Part shown: in pieces, positions 18,096-27,496 of the stretch | Layout: every line of letters begins with the position of its first letter | How positions within the stretch are numbered: position 1 is the first letter of the stretch | Assembly (NCBI GenBank): GCA_017885655.1 | Contig: JAFNFQ010000027.1 | Coordinates: forward strand, 1-53,714 | Length of the DNA: 53,714 bases | Direction: 5' to 3' | Source: Methanobacteriota archaeon | Lineage (GTDB): Archaea > Thermoplasmatota > Thermoplasmata > RBG-16-68-12 > JAFNFQ01 | The notes under the pieces: generated by a model | The model's database searches: none | What the model saw: the letters and a program-made list of their open reading frames with translations, nothing else | Told to the model about the DNA's origin: nothing | Position numbers and translations under genes: made by a program

Positions 18096-19264
18096 GGCGG
18101 GTTCCTCCCGTATATCAGGATGCTGTGAACGTTTGCAGCACCGCTCAGGTTGTGGGCCATGCCGATTTCCGCGTTGTCCACGAGCCTTTGCCTCGGGACG
18201 CTGCTCCTGAACTGCTGCATCAGCTCAATAGCCTGGGCGATGCCTGTCGCGCCGAGCGGGTGGCCGGTCCCCAGGAGACCGCCACGAGTGTTGATCGGTA
18301 TCTTCCCGCCAAGGTCCGACTTTCCGTCCTCGATGAACTTCCCGCCCTTGCCCTTCTCGCAGAATCCCAGGTCCTCGTACTCCATGATTTCGGAGATTGT
18401 GAAGCAGTCGTGGACCTCCGCAAGGTCCAGGTCACCCGGCCCGATCTTCGCGGACCTGTATGCCTCTTTGGCGGCTTCCTTCAGAGGAAACCAAGTGCTG
18501 AAGCTCTTGTAGTTCGCGAGGTTGCTGCCCATGGAGCACTGGCCTGAGCCGAGGATATACATCGGCGTGTCTGTGAACTCCTTCGCTCTTTCGGCGGTGG
18601 TCAGGACGACACCCGCCGCACCGTCAGTAATCCCTGAGCAGTCAAACAGCCTCAGTGGCGGTGCGACCATTGGGGATGTGAGGACCTTCTCCACAGGGAT
18701 GTCCTTCTGGAACTGGGCGAAGGGATTGGTCGTCGAGAAGTGATGGTTCTTTGCGGACACCATCGCCATCTGTTCCCTCGTCGTCCCGTAGTCGTGCATG
18801 TGGCGGTTGGCGCAGAGCGCGAAGAATGGCGGGGCCGATGCTCCTTGGACGCCGTCGAACTCCCTGTCGAGGACGCAGGCCATGCTCGTCTGCATCTCCG
18901 GCGGATCCGGGATGTTCATCTTCTCGACCCCGATGCAGAGCGCAATGTCACTGAGCCCGGCCGCGATGCATGCGTACGCCATCCTGATCGCAGATTGACC
19001 GGATGCACAGGCAAGCTCGGTGCGGGTGATCACCTTAGTCGGCGTGACTCCGACCTGTTCGGCAACCATCGGGGCAACGTGCGACTGGAACGCGAATCTC
19101 TCGGGCATGGCGGCGCCGACGAACAGGCTGTCCACGTCTTTTCTCTCAAGATTCTTGATGTCGCGGAATGTCGCTCCACCTGCCTCCTGAGCCAGTTCCT
19201 TCCAAGTCGCCTGACGCACGCCGAAGGGGGCCAGACCTCCGCCCACGATCGCGACCTTTCTCAT
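18092..19264 (-). CDS. Thiolase family protein, paralogue of 6582..7730
   Basis: ELACASGQSAIRMAY, EVHDCFTISEIMEYEDLGFCEKGKGGKFIEDG, GHPLGATG; start chosen at MRKVAIVGGGLAPFG. Confidence 0.9.
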   Translation of the reverse strand: MRKVAIVGGGLAPFGVRQATWKELAQEAGGATFRDIKNLERKDVDSLFVGAAMPERFAFQSHVAPMVAEQVGVTPTKVITRTELACASGQSAIRMAYACIAAGLSDIALCIGVEKMNIPDPPEMQTSMACVLDREFDGVQGASAPPFFALCANRHMHDYGTTREQMAMVSAKNHHFSTTNPFAQFQKDIPVEKVLTSPMVAPPLRLFDCSGITDGAAGVVLTTAERAKEFTDTPMYILGSGQCSMGSNLANYKSFSTWFPLKEAAKEAYRSAKIGPGDLDLAEVHDCFTISEIMEYEDLGFCEKGKGGKFIEDGKSDLGGKIPINTRGGLLGTGHPLGATGIAQAIELMQQFRSSVPRQRLVDNAEIGMAHNLSGAANVHSILIYGRNPP

Positions 19265-19388
19265 GATGCCGACCTTCCTATTGACATCACAAGGACGCAA
19301 CGACCACTAATATCCTTTTCTTTCATCCGGGAAGAGAGGTGGCAACGACTGAAAGCTGGCGATCGCGAAGGCGTTCGCGATCACATCG

Positions 19389-19562
19389 ATGCCGTTCTTT
19401 GTCGCAGAGGCGGGTACGGGGATAGTCTCACTGTTGACGGGACAACTGTCCATGCCGCCAATAATAGGTCTCGGGACAGGCGTCGACGTGGCGATACTCC
19501 TAGCGGGACTCCTCTTCATGACACTGAGAAGCCTGCGAAAGGACTCACCAATCGATGTTTGA
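19389..19562 (+). CDS. Possible 57-aa small membrane protein, not in ORF track
   Basis: MPFFVAEAGTGIVSLLTGQLSMPPIIGLGTGVDVAILLAGLLFMTLRSLRKDSPIDV. Confidence 0.35.
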   Translation: MPFFVAEAGTGIVSLLTGQLSMPPIIGLGTGVDVAILLAGLLFMTLRSLRKDSPIDV

Positions 19563-19870
19563 AGCGCGACAGCGTGGAGGATTCCGGGTCAATCCGCCAA
19601 GCCTCCTCCCCACGCCTCATGCCGAAGAATCCATGGTCACCCAATATGGACCTGCTCTTATCCAATTACCTTCCTGCTCTAATGCTCCTCCATAATGGAA
19701 CATGTCAGCAAGACGACCAGCCCCCGTCAGGCAATCTGACTTCTGACGACGACATGGAATCTGTGGGCGCGAGGCGATCTTGTCGTCGGTATAATCATCG
19801 CTTGGCGCCTTAAATCATCCAGACGGTTGAATCTCGGACCGCAGGAATGCTAGACGGGTGGTCCGCGAGC

Positions 19871-20149
19871 CTATGTCACCGGCGACCCATCGCCAAGCCA
19901 TGCCAGGTACTGCCGCGCCTTCGCATCAGCTCCATCCGGACCCAGCGTGGACGGCAACGTCTTTTCCCGCAGCAGCTCTATGATCCTCTCCAAGTCCTCC
20001 TTCCTGAGACGCGATAGGTCTGCCTTGACGTCGTTCGCCCGCTTCTTGATCATGAAGACGGCCATCTCCCCCCAGATCGTCTTCATGTCAGCGAGGATGC
20101 GATCATACACCTCGCTCCAGACAAGACCCATGTTCCAGAGCGGGCTCAT
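19871..20149 (-). CDS. Hypothetical protein, 92 aa
   Basis: Charged helical-looking protein immediately downstream of 20153..20503. Confidence 0.5.
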   Translation of the reverse strand: MSPLWNMGLVWSEVYDRILADMKTIWGEMAVFMIKKRANDVKADLSRLRKEDLERIIELLREKTLPSTLGPDGADAKARQYLAWLGDGSPVT

Positions 20150-20152
20150 GTC

Positions 20153-20503
20153 CTACCCTTCTATCCCCATCTCGTGCGCATTGTTCCAGGCGGAATATCC
20201 GATGAAGAACAGAATGACCAGAGCTGCGATCAGCAGACCGTCCGGCCACGGCTCTTGAATGGTGAAAAGCCGGGCGACGGCGTTGAGCGTCAGCACCACG
20301 CCCAGGGCCGCGAGCCCCATGCTCAGCCTATAAAGCAGACCGCCACGCATCTTCCGTATCGTCCTGTGCGTCATCAGGAAAATCCCGAGCACGCCGCACA
20401 GGATCGATAGGGTCAGCACTACAAGTAGCTCCGGAGAGACCGCTGTCAATCGATCACGCTCGCGAATCGATTCTGCGAGGCTTATTTCAGCTTGTCCACC
20501 CAA
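20153..20503 (-). CDS. Small membrane protein, start uncertain
   Basis: Hydrophobic segments ELLVVLTLSILCGVLGIFL and LLIAALVILFFIGYSAW. Confidence 0.5.
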   Translation of the reverse strand: MGGQAEISLAESIRERDRLTAVSPELLVVLTLSILCGVLGIFLMTHRTIRKMRGGLLYRLSMGLAALGVVLTLNAVARLFTIQEPWPDGLLIAALVILFFIGYSAWNNAHEMGIEG

Positions 20504-20596
20504 TCATCAATCCTGAGAACAACTTGGATTCGACCATCTCCACAGGCTGTGAAGGAGACCGAAGCATTATGAGCTGACGGTGCCTAATGACCCCCG

Positions 20597-21016
20597 ATGC
20601 GCCGCCTCACAGCCGCAGCACTCGCACTATTCCTCCTCGGGATGGTGCTGATGGCATACGCCGCCTACCTTGGCGAGATGACGTTCACCTTGGTTGTCAT
20701 CATACCGGTGGTCCAGAGCTCGAACATTTGGGCTTTGGCGGGGATGGCCCTGATCTTCGCCGCGATATTCCTGTTCTTCTTCTCCATGGCCGCGCCCATG
20801 AGAGAGGCTCCGGCCCAGCCGAACGCCTCCGCACCGCAGGCGACCGTTCCACAGCAGCCCGCCAGGAAGTTCGGCGGGGTCGTCTTCGTCGGTCCGATAC
20901 CGATTATCTTCGGCTCGGACAAGAAGGTCGCCAAGTGGATGCTTGTCGTGGCATTGGTTATCGTGATTCTCCTCATCATCGCCATGTGGTACTTCGCGAC
21001 TCAACTCGCGCGGTGA
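20597..21016 (+). CDS. DUF131/TIGR00304-like archaeal membrane protein
   Basis: KFGGVVFVGPIPIIFGSDKKVAKWM motif between TM segments. Confidence 0.75.
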   Translation: MRRLTAAALALFLLGMVLMAYAAYLGEMTFTLVVIIPVVQSSNIWALAGMALIFAAIFLFFFSMAAPMREAPAQPNASAPQATVPQQPARKFGGVVFVGPIPIIFGSDKKVAKWMLVVALVIVILLIIAMWYFATQLAR

Positions 21017-21055
21017 GCTATTTATCGGACCTCAGTATCACCACTTCCGATTACC

Positions 21056-22000
21056 ATGAAAGTACTCGTGACAGACGGCATTGAGAAGGAAGCTCTCGCC
21101 AAACTGCAGTCATCACATCAGGTCGACACGATCGAGATGAGTCCCGATGACTTACTGAAGAACATCGAGAAGTACGACGCGCTGATCGTGCGCGGGAGGA
21201 CGAAGGTGACCGCACAGGTCATCGAGAAAGGCAAGAACCTCAAGGTCGTTGGGCGCGCTGGCGTCGGCGTGGACAACGTGGACATCGCGGCCGCCTCGAA
21301 GCGCAAGATTGCGGTGGTGAACGCGCCGACGGGCAGCACCGTCTCCGTTGCCGAGCTCGCCATCGGACACATGATCTCGCTCGCGAGGAAGCTGCCCACC
21401 GCCGACAAGAGCATCAAATCTGGGAAGTGGGACAAGAAGGCGTTCATGGGGACGGAGCTGAATGGCAAGACGCTCGGCCTGCTCGGATCGGGCAGGATAG
21501 GCACGGAGGTCGCGAAGAGAGCGCAGGCGTTCGGCATGAAGACGATTGCATTCGACCCATACCTCCCGCCAGCCATCGCCAAGCAGAACAAGATCGAGCT
21601 GGTCAACAAGGGTTCGCTTTTCGCCGAATCGGACTTCCTGAGCATCCACACCGCCCTGACCCCGGAGACGAAGGGCATGGTCGGACCGCAGGAGTTCGCC
21701 TCGATGAAGAAGACCGCGTTCCTGATCAACTGCGCCCGCGGAGAGGTCGTCCAGGAGAAGGCACTTGCCGAGGCTCTGAAATCTGGTAAGATTGCGGGGG
21801 CAGCCCTCGACGTGTTCGAGAACGAGCCACCAACGGGCAGTCCGCTTCTGAGCCTGGAGAACGTCTTCATGACGCCGCACATCGGCGCCTCTACTAACGA
21901 AGCGCAGTTACGCGCGGGGATGACGATAGTCGACCAAGTCGACATGGTGCTCCGCGGCAGCAAGCCGGAGTTCATCGTGAACAAAGAGATCTACGGCTGA
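21056..22000 (+). CDS. serA: D-3-phosphoglycerate dehydrogenase-type D-2-hydroxyacid dehydrogenase
   Basis: VVGRAGVGVDNVDIAAA, GLLGSGRIGTEVAKRA, NCARGEVVQEKALAEAL, TPHIGASTNEAQ. Confidence 0.9.
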   Translation: MKVLVTDGIEKEALAKLQSSHQVDTIEMSPDDLLKNIEKYDALIVRGRTKVTAQVIEKGKNLKVVGRAGVGVDNVDIAAASKRKIAVVNAPTGSTVSVAELAIGHMISLARKLPTADKSIKSGKWDKKAFMGTELNGKTLGLLGSGRIGTEVAKRAQAFGMKTIAFDPYLPPAIAKQNKIELVNKGSLFAESDFLSIHTALTPETKGMVGPQEFASMKKTAFLINCARGEVVQEKALAEALKSGKIAGAALDVFENEPPTGSPLLSLENVFMTPHIGASTNEAQLRAGMTIVDQVDMVLRGSKPEFIVNKEIYG

Positions 22001-22200
22001 TTCGCGAGCTCCTTCGCCGCCTCTTCGACGCTGATGCCCTTGGTCTCGGCCAGGTCCCGCACGTCCGCCATTATCCGCATGTAGTCCTCGTACTTTCCAG
22101 CGCGGTTGCGCACTGCTCGACCCACAGCTTGCTCCAGCGTCTCCCTTCCCCGCCTAATCTTGATCGCCTGCGCGAGCACCTCTGCATCGGTCATTTCCAA
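21991..22200 (-). CDS. Hypothetical protein, 69 aa
   Basis: Follows and overlaps the end of GMP synthase subunit A gene. Confidence 0.5.
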   Translation of the reverse strand: MEMTDAEVLAQAIKIRRGRETLEQAVGRAVRNRAGKYEDYMRIMADVRDLAETKGISVEEAAKELANQP

Positions 22201-22762
22201 TCCCGCAAACCTTCAGGAAGTTTTTAAAGATTTCATACCCGTGCTGCGTGTGCTCCACCTCGGGGTGGAACTGCACGCCGTAGAGCGGCTTCTCCGACGA
22301 CTTCATCGCCTGTATCGCGCAGTTCTTCGAGTGCGCCAGCAGGGTGAACTTTGGCGGGAGCTTCGTGACCTCGTCGTTGTGGCTCTCCCAGACCTCGAAC
22401 GTCTTCGGGATACCTCTGAAGAGGTCGTCCTCGTCGTCTACCATCAGCTCTGCCTTCCCGAACTCGGGGACCTTGGCGGGCTTCGCATCGCCCCCAAGCA
22501 TCAGGGCCATGAACTGGTGGCCTGCACAGATGCCGAGGATCGGAAATGGCGCCTCGGAGATGTACTCAAAGTTCCGTCCCATCTGGCTTGCGTCGAGCCC
22601 GACTCGCGGGGCGCCGCCGGATAGCACCAGTCCGTGCACCCCGGAGAGCTCGCTCAGGGGAGTCGTATTGGGGATTATCTCGGTCTCGACGTCCAAGTAC
22701 TTCAGCACCCGCCATTCGCGGTGAGTCCACTGCCCGCCATTGTCGACGACGTAGACTCTCAT
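22154..22762 (-). CDS. guaAA: GMP synthase glutamine amidotransferase subunit
   Basis: MRVYVVDNGGQWTHREWRVLKYL, LGICAGHQFMAL, GVQFHPEVEHTQHG. Confidence 0.92.
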   Translation of the reverse strand: MRVYVVDNGGQWTHREWRVLKYLDVETEIIPNTTPLSELSGVHGLVLSGGAPRVGLDASQMGRNFEYISEAPFPILGICAGHQFMALMLGGDAKPAKVPEFGKAELMVDDEDDLFRGIPKTFEVWESHNDEVTKLPPKFTLLAHSKNCAIQAMKSSEKPLYGVQFHPEVEHTQHGYEIFKNFLKVCGIGNDRCRGARAGDQD

Positions 22763-22912
22763 GCTGGACGGAGACGTGCATGGAGGACTATAAGGGTTGC
22801 CAGAATAGCATGAAATGTCGATGCCGAAATCTATTAAGTAGAGACAAGGCAATCCACCCCATGTCATTAGACTGCTAATGGAGTGATTCACCAGCCCAAG
22901 AAGGTCTTCAAC

Positions 22913-23791
22913 ATGTCGACGTACTTCGGAACCGTTGTCCAGCAGCAAGAAACCCGGACCATGAAAGGGATCCGGAGCATGATCACCGCACTCGGAATCT
23001 TCATGGCGGCGGGACTGCTCGGCATCATCTCCGGCGCTCTCGCCATCTCGCTTCTTTCTGGAAATTTGATAGACCCGGGCACCGGCGCAATAAACCCAGA
23101 GGCTCTGTCAAAGGCCATTGGAGTAATCGCGCTTGCCTGCGGCCTGGTAATACTGGAACTGGTAGGGATAATCCTAGCGTTCGTGGGATTCTGGACCATG
23201 TACAAAGGGAAAGCCGAATACGGGAGCATACACGACAAGGACATCGACCGGGCTGTGAAACTGTTCATTGCGGGTATCGTCATCTTCTTCGTCGAGATTT
23301 TCGTCGGCGCGATGGTTGGTATCGCCTCGGCTCTCGGAGGCATAGCCAATCCGAGCGGAATGGCGTCCGCTACGCCCATAATCCTGGTGGCATCCGCGAT
23401 AACCAGCGCCCTGCTTGCGACCGTAATCGCGCTCATCTTGTATTACCTGATCAAGGCGTTCATCCCGTCGGACAAGCACAACACCGTCCTGCTCGCGATA
23501 GGGCTCTATGTGGCGGCTTCAATCGTGTCCCTGGTCGGCGCATTGCTAATCGGGCCGCCGGCGGATTACTACGCCAATCCTGGCGCCGTGCCCTTCGACC
23601 TGGCGTGGATCTTCCCCGGCCTGATAGGCGGTCTGCTTGGGTTCATCGCGCTCATGCTGTTCTTCATCCTCTACCGCCACGTCCTCGAACGCATGAGGAC
23701 CCGTCAAGTCAGACCGATATGGGAGAACCCCGCGACGATGTCCGTGCTCCAAGCCACCGAACTCCGATGGCAACCCCCGCCCAGAACCTAG
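22913..23791 (+). CDS. Multi-pass membrane protein of unknown function; start may be 22883
   Basis: Several long hydrophobic segments; no recognised motif. Confidence 0.7.
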   Translation: MSTYFGTVVQQQETRTMKGIRSMITALGIFMAAGLLGIISGALAISLLSGNLIDPGTGAINPEALSKAIGVIALACGLVILELVGIILAFVGFWTMYKGKAEYGSIHDKDIDRAVKLFIAGIVIFFVEIFVGAMVGIASALGGIANPSGMASATPIILVASAITSALLATVIALILYYLIKAFIPSDKHNTVLLAIGLYVAASIVSLVGALLIGPPADYYANPGAVPFDLAWIFPGLIGGLLGFIALMLFFILYRHVLERMRTRQVRPIWENPATMSVLQATELRWQPPPRT

Positions 23792-24736
23792 CTACTCCCA
23801 CTCGATTGTGGCCGGCGGCTTGTTCGAGATGTCGTAGACGACCCTGTTTATCCCCTTGATCTCGTTCGTCAACCTCACGGAGATCGTCTCGAGGATGTCG
23901 TGCGGTATCTTCGAGTATGAGGCGGTCATCCCGTCGACTGAGTCAACGGCCCTTACCCCCACCGTGTAGCCGTAGACCCTCAAGTCCCCTTGCACGCCGA
24001 CGCTCCTCGTGTCGAGGAGCATGGCGAAGTACTGCCATGGCAGCGGCATGGTCCCCGCCTTTGCGGCCCTCTCGATCTCCTCCTCGACGATTGAACATGC
24101 CTCCCTGACGAGCGCGACCTTCTCCCTCGTCACCTCGCCCATGACCCGCACAGCCATTGCCGGTCCGGGGAAAGGCTGCCTCTCCGAGACTGTGACTCCC
24201 AGGACCCTCGCCACCTGCCTGACCTCATCCTTGTAGAGATCCCTCAAAGGCTCGACCAGTTTGAGCTTCATGACGTCGGGCAGGCCTCCCACGTTGTGGT
24301 GGCTCTTGATTCGGTCCCTCAGTTTCCCGCCGCTTTCTATCCAGTCGGGGGCGATTGTCCCCTGGATCAAGCACTCTGCCCCAAACAACATCGCCTCTCG
24401 CTCGAAGACCTCGATGAACTTGCCTCCGATAATCCGCCTCTTCTTCTCCGGTTCGGTCACTCCCGCCAAGGCAGAGAGGAACTCGTCGGCGGCATCGATG
24501 GTTCGATAGCTCACGCCGAGCTTCTCCAGCATTGCGGCGACCTGCTCGCTCTCCCCCTTCCTCATGAGCCCGTTGTCGACATAGACAGCGAGGAGGTTCG
24601 CGCCGAGGGCCCGAGACGCGAGGACGGCTGCGGCGGTGCTGTCGACGCCGCCTGAGCAGGCTATGATAGCTTTTCCATCGACCTGCCTGCGTATCGCCTC
24701 GACCTGCGTCTCGGTGAACGATTTCGCATCGAACAC
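23792..24736 (-). CDS. guaAB: GMP synthase ATP-pyrophosphatase subunit
   Basis: IACSGGVDSTAAAVLA, FPGPAMAVRVMGEVT, SKIPHDILETISVRLTNEIKGINRVVYDISNKPPATIEWE. Confidence 0.95.
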   Translation of the reverse strand: MFDAKSFTETQVEAIRRQVDGKAIIACSGGVDSTAAAVLASRALGANLLAVYVDNGLMRKGESEQVAAMLEKLGVSYRTIDAADEFLSALAGVTEPEKKRRIIGGKFIEVFEREAMLFGAECLIQGTIAPDWIESGGKLRDRIKSHHNVGGLPDVMKLKLVEPLRDLYKDEVRQVARVLGVTVSERQPFPGPAMAVRVMGEVTREKVALVREACSIVEEEIERAAKAGTMPLPWQYFAMLLDTRSVGVQGDLRVYGYTVGVRAVDSVDGMTASYSKIPHDILETISVRLTNEIKGINRVVYDISNKPPATIEWE

Positions 24737-25219
24737 TTACTCACCGAGGGACTCATTGTCCTCCATGACCCATTCTGCGAGCTTCTTGCGGTGCTCCTGC
24801 AGTTGCTCGGCCAGGGACTCGTCGTTCAAGGACAGTATCTGGACTGCCAGTAGTGCCGCATTCTCGCCGCGGTCGAGCCCCACAGCCGCCACCGGTATCC
24901 CCGGCGGCATCTGCGTGATCGAGAGTATGGAGTCGAGGTTCACCTTGCCGCTCACAGGGACTCCTATTGTCGGCTTGGTGGTGTACGCGGCTATCGTCCC
25001 CGGCAAGGCGGCTGACAGTCCGGCTATCGCGATGAAGACCTTCGCGTCGCTGTTCCTGATTAGCTCCCTGAGGTGATCCGGCGTGCGGTGAGCCGACGCG
25101 ATGACCATCTTGTGGTCTACTCCGAAATCTTTCAGGAGAGAGGCCGCCTTCTTGCCGACCTCCACGTCGCTCTTGCTGCCGAGGACGATGAGCACGTCAG
25201 GTGACATGGGAATCAGCAA
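24737..25219 (-). CDS. purE: N5-carboxyaminoimidazole ribonucleotide mutase / AIR carboxylase
   Basis: VLIVLGSKSDVEVGKKA, SAHRTPDHL, GLSAALPGTIAAYTTKPTIGVP. Confidence 0.93.
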   Translation of the reverse strand: MLIPMSPDVLIVLGSKSDVEVGKKAASLLKDFGVDHKMVIASAHRTPDHLRELIRNSDAKVFIAIAGLSAALPGTIAAYTTKPTIGVPVSGKVNLDSILSITQMPPGIPVAAVGLDRGENAALLAVQILSLNDESLAEQLQEHRKKLAEWVMEDNESLGE

Positions 25220-25268
25220 GTGCGCTGGATGCTTAAAGCCTTTAAGGATGCGGGCGGGCCGGATTCGC

Positions 25269-25616
25269 CTAGCTCTTCATTATGGCCAGAAGGAACAGCC
25301 CAATCGCCAAGCCCGCGCCAATCACCACGGCAAGCACCACAACGATGGTCTGGACTACCACATCACCCATGCCGCAGTTGGTTATGCATTGGTCAGTCAC
25401 ATTAATCGCAGAGCCATAAGCGATCGTCTTAGTGATTCTCAGCACAATCCATAGAACGCCTATGAGTATGCCGCCGACGAGCAAACCTGCACCAATCTTC
25501 CTGCTCTTTCCGCTTCCGAAATAAGCCGTAAAGGCGCCGGTAATCAGCAAGAATAGCGCGAACGACAAAATCATTATCGTAACGAACACAATCGGCTCCA
25601 GAGCGTTTAATGCCAT
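25269..25616 (-). CDS. Small membrane protein
   Basis: 115 aa with three hydrophobic segments. Confidence 0.55.
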   Translation of the reverse strand: MALNALEPIVFVTIMILSFALFLLITGAFTAYFGSGKSRKIGAGLLVGGILIGVLWIVLRITKTIAYGSAINVTDQCITNCGMGDVVVQTIVVVLAVVIGAGLAIGLFLLAIMKS

Positions 25617-25628
25617 TCTCTATCCTCC

Positions 25629-25862
25629 TTAGAACTTGATTCCTGTGAGGGTCTTGGTGTCGATAACCCCGGGGATCGACCTAATCTTATCCACCACGAC
25701 CTGCCCAAGGACGTTGAAGTCCTCGGCCTCGATCTTGGCTATCAGGTCGTACTCACCAAAAAGCGGGTGGAGTTCCACGATTTCCTTGACCTTCAGCAGT
25801 TCGTTGTAGACCTCATGCTCCTTGGCTGGTGCGGTGCTTATTAGGACGAAACCTATGGCCAT
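25629..25862 (-). CDS. Lrp/AsnC ligand-binding (RAM) domain protein without DNA-binding domain
   Basis: 77 aa: KEIVELHPLFGEYDLIAKIEAEDFNVLGQVVVDKIRSIPGVIDTKTLTGIKF. Confidence 0.85.
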   Translation of the reverse strand: MAIGFVLISTAPAKEHEVYNELLKVKEIVELHPLFGEYDLIAKIEAEDFNVLGQVVVDKIRSIPGVIDTKTLTGIKF

Positions 25863-25946
25863 CCCCGATTCACCGGCCCGACAAATGACTATCGGTTGAT
25901 AAAGCTTTCTCCCTAAACGAAGCGAGAGATTTCCCGAGTGGCGGGC

Positions 25947-26864
25947 TCAAAACGCTCTCGATTTCCTCGCCCTTTCGAGCACCTGCCGGTAGGTTGGCAG
26001 GACCGTCTGGGTGCCCTTCGCCTCGAGAGCGAAGCTTGAAGCGGAGGAGCCCAGTATCGCGCAGACCACGATGTCGTGCCCCCGGCTCAGGCCGGCATAG
26101 TAACCTGATCTGAAGGCGTCTCCCGCGCCGGTGTAGTCCACGAGCTTCTTCGGCTTGACTGCGGGTACCGCCGTCGTCCCGTCTTTCTCGTGCACCAAGC
26201 TGCCCTTACCGCCCCTCGTCTCGATGACTGCATCCACATGTCGAAGCAGCCCCCGAGCCCCTGTCACCTGCATCATTTTGGCGGCCTTGGCGACCTCCTT
26301 CTCATTTCCGAAGAATAGGTTCGCGTGCCTTATCATGCTCCTCAGGGTCTTCGCGGTGTACACATAGTGAATCTCCTGTGCGGGGTCCAGGGAAATGGAT
26401 CTGCCCGCCTTCGAAGCTTCCCTCGCCACCTTCACGTAGTACTCAGGCCGGCCAGTGCAGAAATGCACCCAGTCCGCCATCAGCGCCGTTTCCATCAACA
26501 GCGGCAGCTTCTCCGCGATCCTCATCGGCCCCTGGTCCACCACCGCCATCTGGTTCCCGCGGGGGTCCGAGAAAATCCAGACGCGCGGCGTCGCGTAGCC
26601 CTCGACTCGCATCACGTCCGAGATGTCCACTCCGCTGTCGCGCAGCGCGGTCGCGTAGGAATCCGGGAAGTCCTCGCCCACGAACGACGCCAGCGCAGTG
26701 TCCACGCCCATCGTCGCGGCGAGCCGGGCGACGTTTGCCCCGGTGCCGCCGAAGTACGTCTGTTCCCTCTCGATCTGTATCGACGTGTTCGGGCGTGGGA
26801 GACGGGACACTTCGATTATGTAGTCGAGATTGACATGGCCATAGACGCCCAAGAAGTGCCTCAC
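25947..26864 (-). CDS. PfkB-family carbohydrate/nucleoside kinase
   Basis: YFGGTGANVARLAATMG, VDYTGAGDAFRSGYYAGLS; GTG start at 26864 overlapping previous stop (GTGA). Confidence 0.87.
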   Translation of the reverse strand: MRHFLGVYGHVNLDYIIEVSRLPRPNTSIQIEREQTYFGGTGANVARLAATMGVDTALASFVGEDFPDSYATALRDSGVDISDVMRVEGYATPRVWIFSDPRGNQMAVVDQGPMRIAEKLPLLMETALMADWVHFCTGRPEYYVKVAREASKAGRSISLDPAQEIHYVYTAKTLRSMIRHANLFFGNEKEVAKAAKMMQVTGARGLLRHVDAVIETRGGKGSLVHEKDGTTAVPAVKPKKLVDYTGAGDAFRSGYYAGLSRGHDIVVCAILGSSASSFALEAKGTQTVLPTYRQVLERARKSRAF

Positions 26865-27496
26865 CGCCAAGTCCTGACCTCCCTGACGACATCGCCGAAG
26901 TCGTTGAAAGGCATGAACTCTCGGTCTTCCTCTTCGCAAAGGACCGCGAGCTGCCCCTTCGCGAAGACCTTATCGGCCTCAAGGGCGGGGCAGATGTCCG
27001 AGTACCCGTTGCCGAAGTAGACGACCTCGTATCCCTTCCCCCTGAGCTCCAGCACCCGCCCCATCTTGCAGGTCCCGCACAGCGAGCATCGCGGGTCGCG
27101 GTACGGATACGCTATGTTCATCATCCGCCCCTTGAACGAGGTCCTGTTCGTCCTGAGGGGCAGGTCCAGACCCCACTTCTTCAGGAGGAACCTGATGTAG
27201 AAGTCCAGGCCCTCGCTCACGATCTCCAGCTTTTCCCCGTTGTCCCCGAGGAAGCCGAGGAACCTCTTGAAATGCGGATCGAGCGATGCGACTTCATCGA
27301 CGAATGACGTGAGCTCCTCGCGCGATGCCTTGACCAGGGCGAACTCGCGGTTTATCGCCTCCCTAGTGCCAATCTTCCTCGCCTTGTATTCTTTTTCGAT
27401 CTCCAGCCATTGCGGGTAGGCGTACTTGTCGAGAATCAGGTTGGCGACGTCCTTCTCGGTGATCGTCCCGTCGAAGTCCGAGACGAACATCCTCAT
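26861..27496 (-). CDS. HAD-superfamily phosphatase, MtnX/PSPase-like
   Basis: MRMFVSDFDGTITEKDVANLI, CSLCGTCK, YFGNGYSDICPALEAD. Confidence 0.83.
   Translation of the reverse strand: MRMFVSDFDGTITEKDVANLILDKYAYPQWLEIEKEYKARKIGTREAINREFALVKASREELTSFVDEVASLDPHFKRFLGFLGDNGEKLEIVSEGLDFYIRFLLKKWGLDLPLRTNRTSFKGRMMNIAYPYRDPRCSLCGTCKMGRVLELRGKGYEVVYFGNGYSDICPALEADKVFAKGQLAVLCEEEDREFMPFNDFGDVVREVRTWR

Noticed and set aside
17202-18128. 308-aa + strand ORF
   Set aside because: Antisense shadow of the HAD/ECH fusion and DUF35 genes
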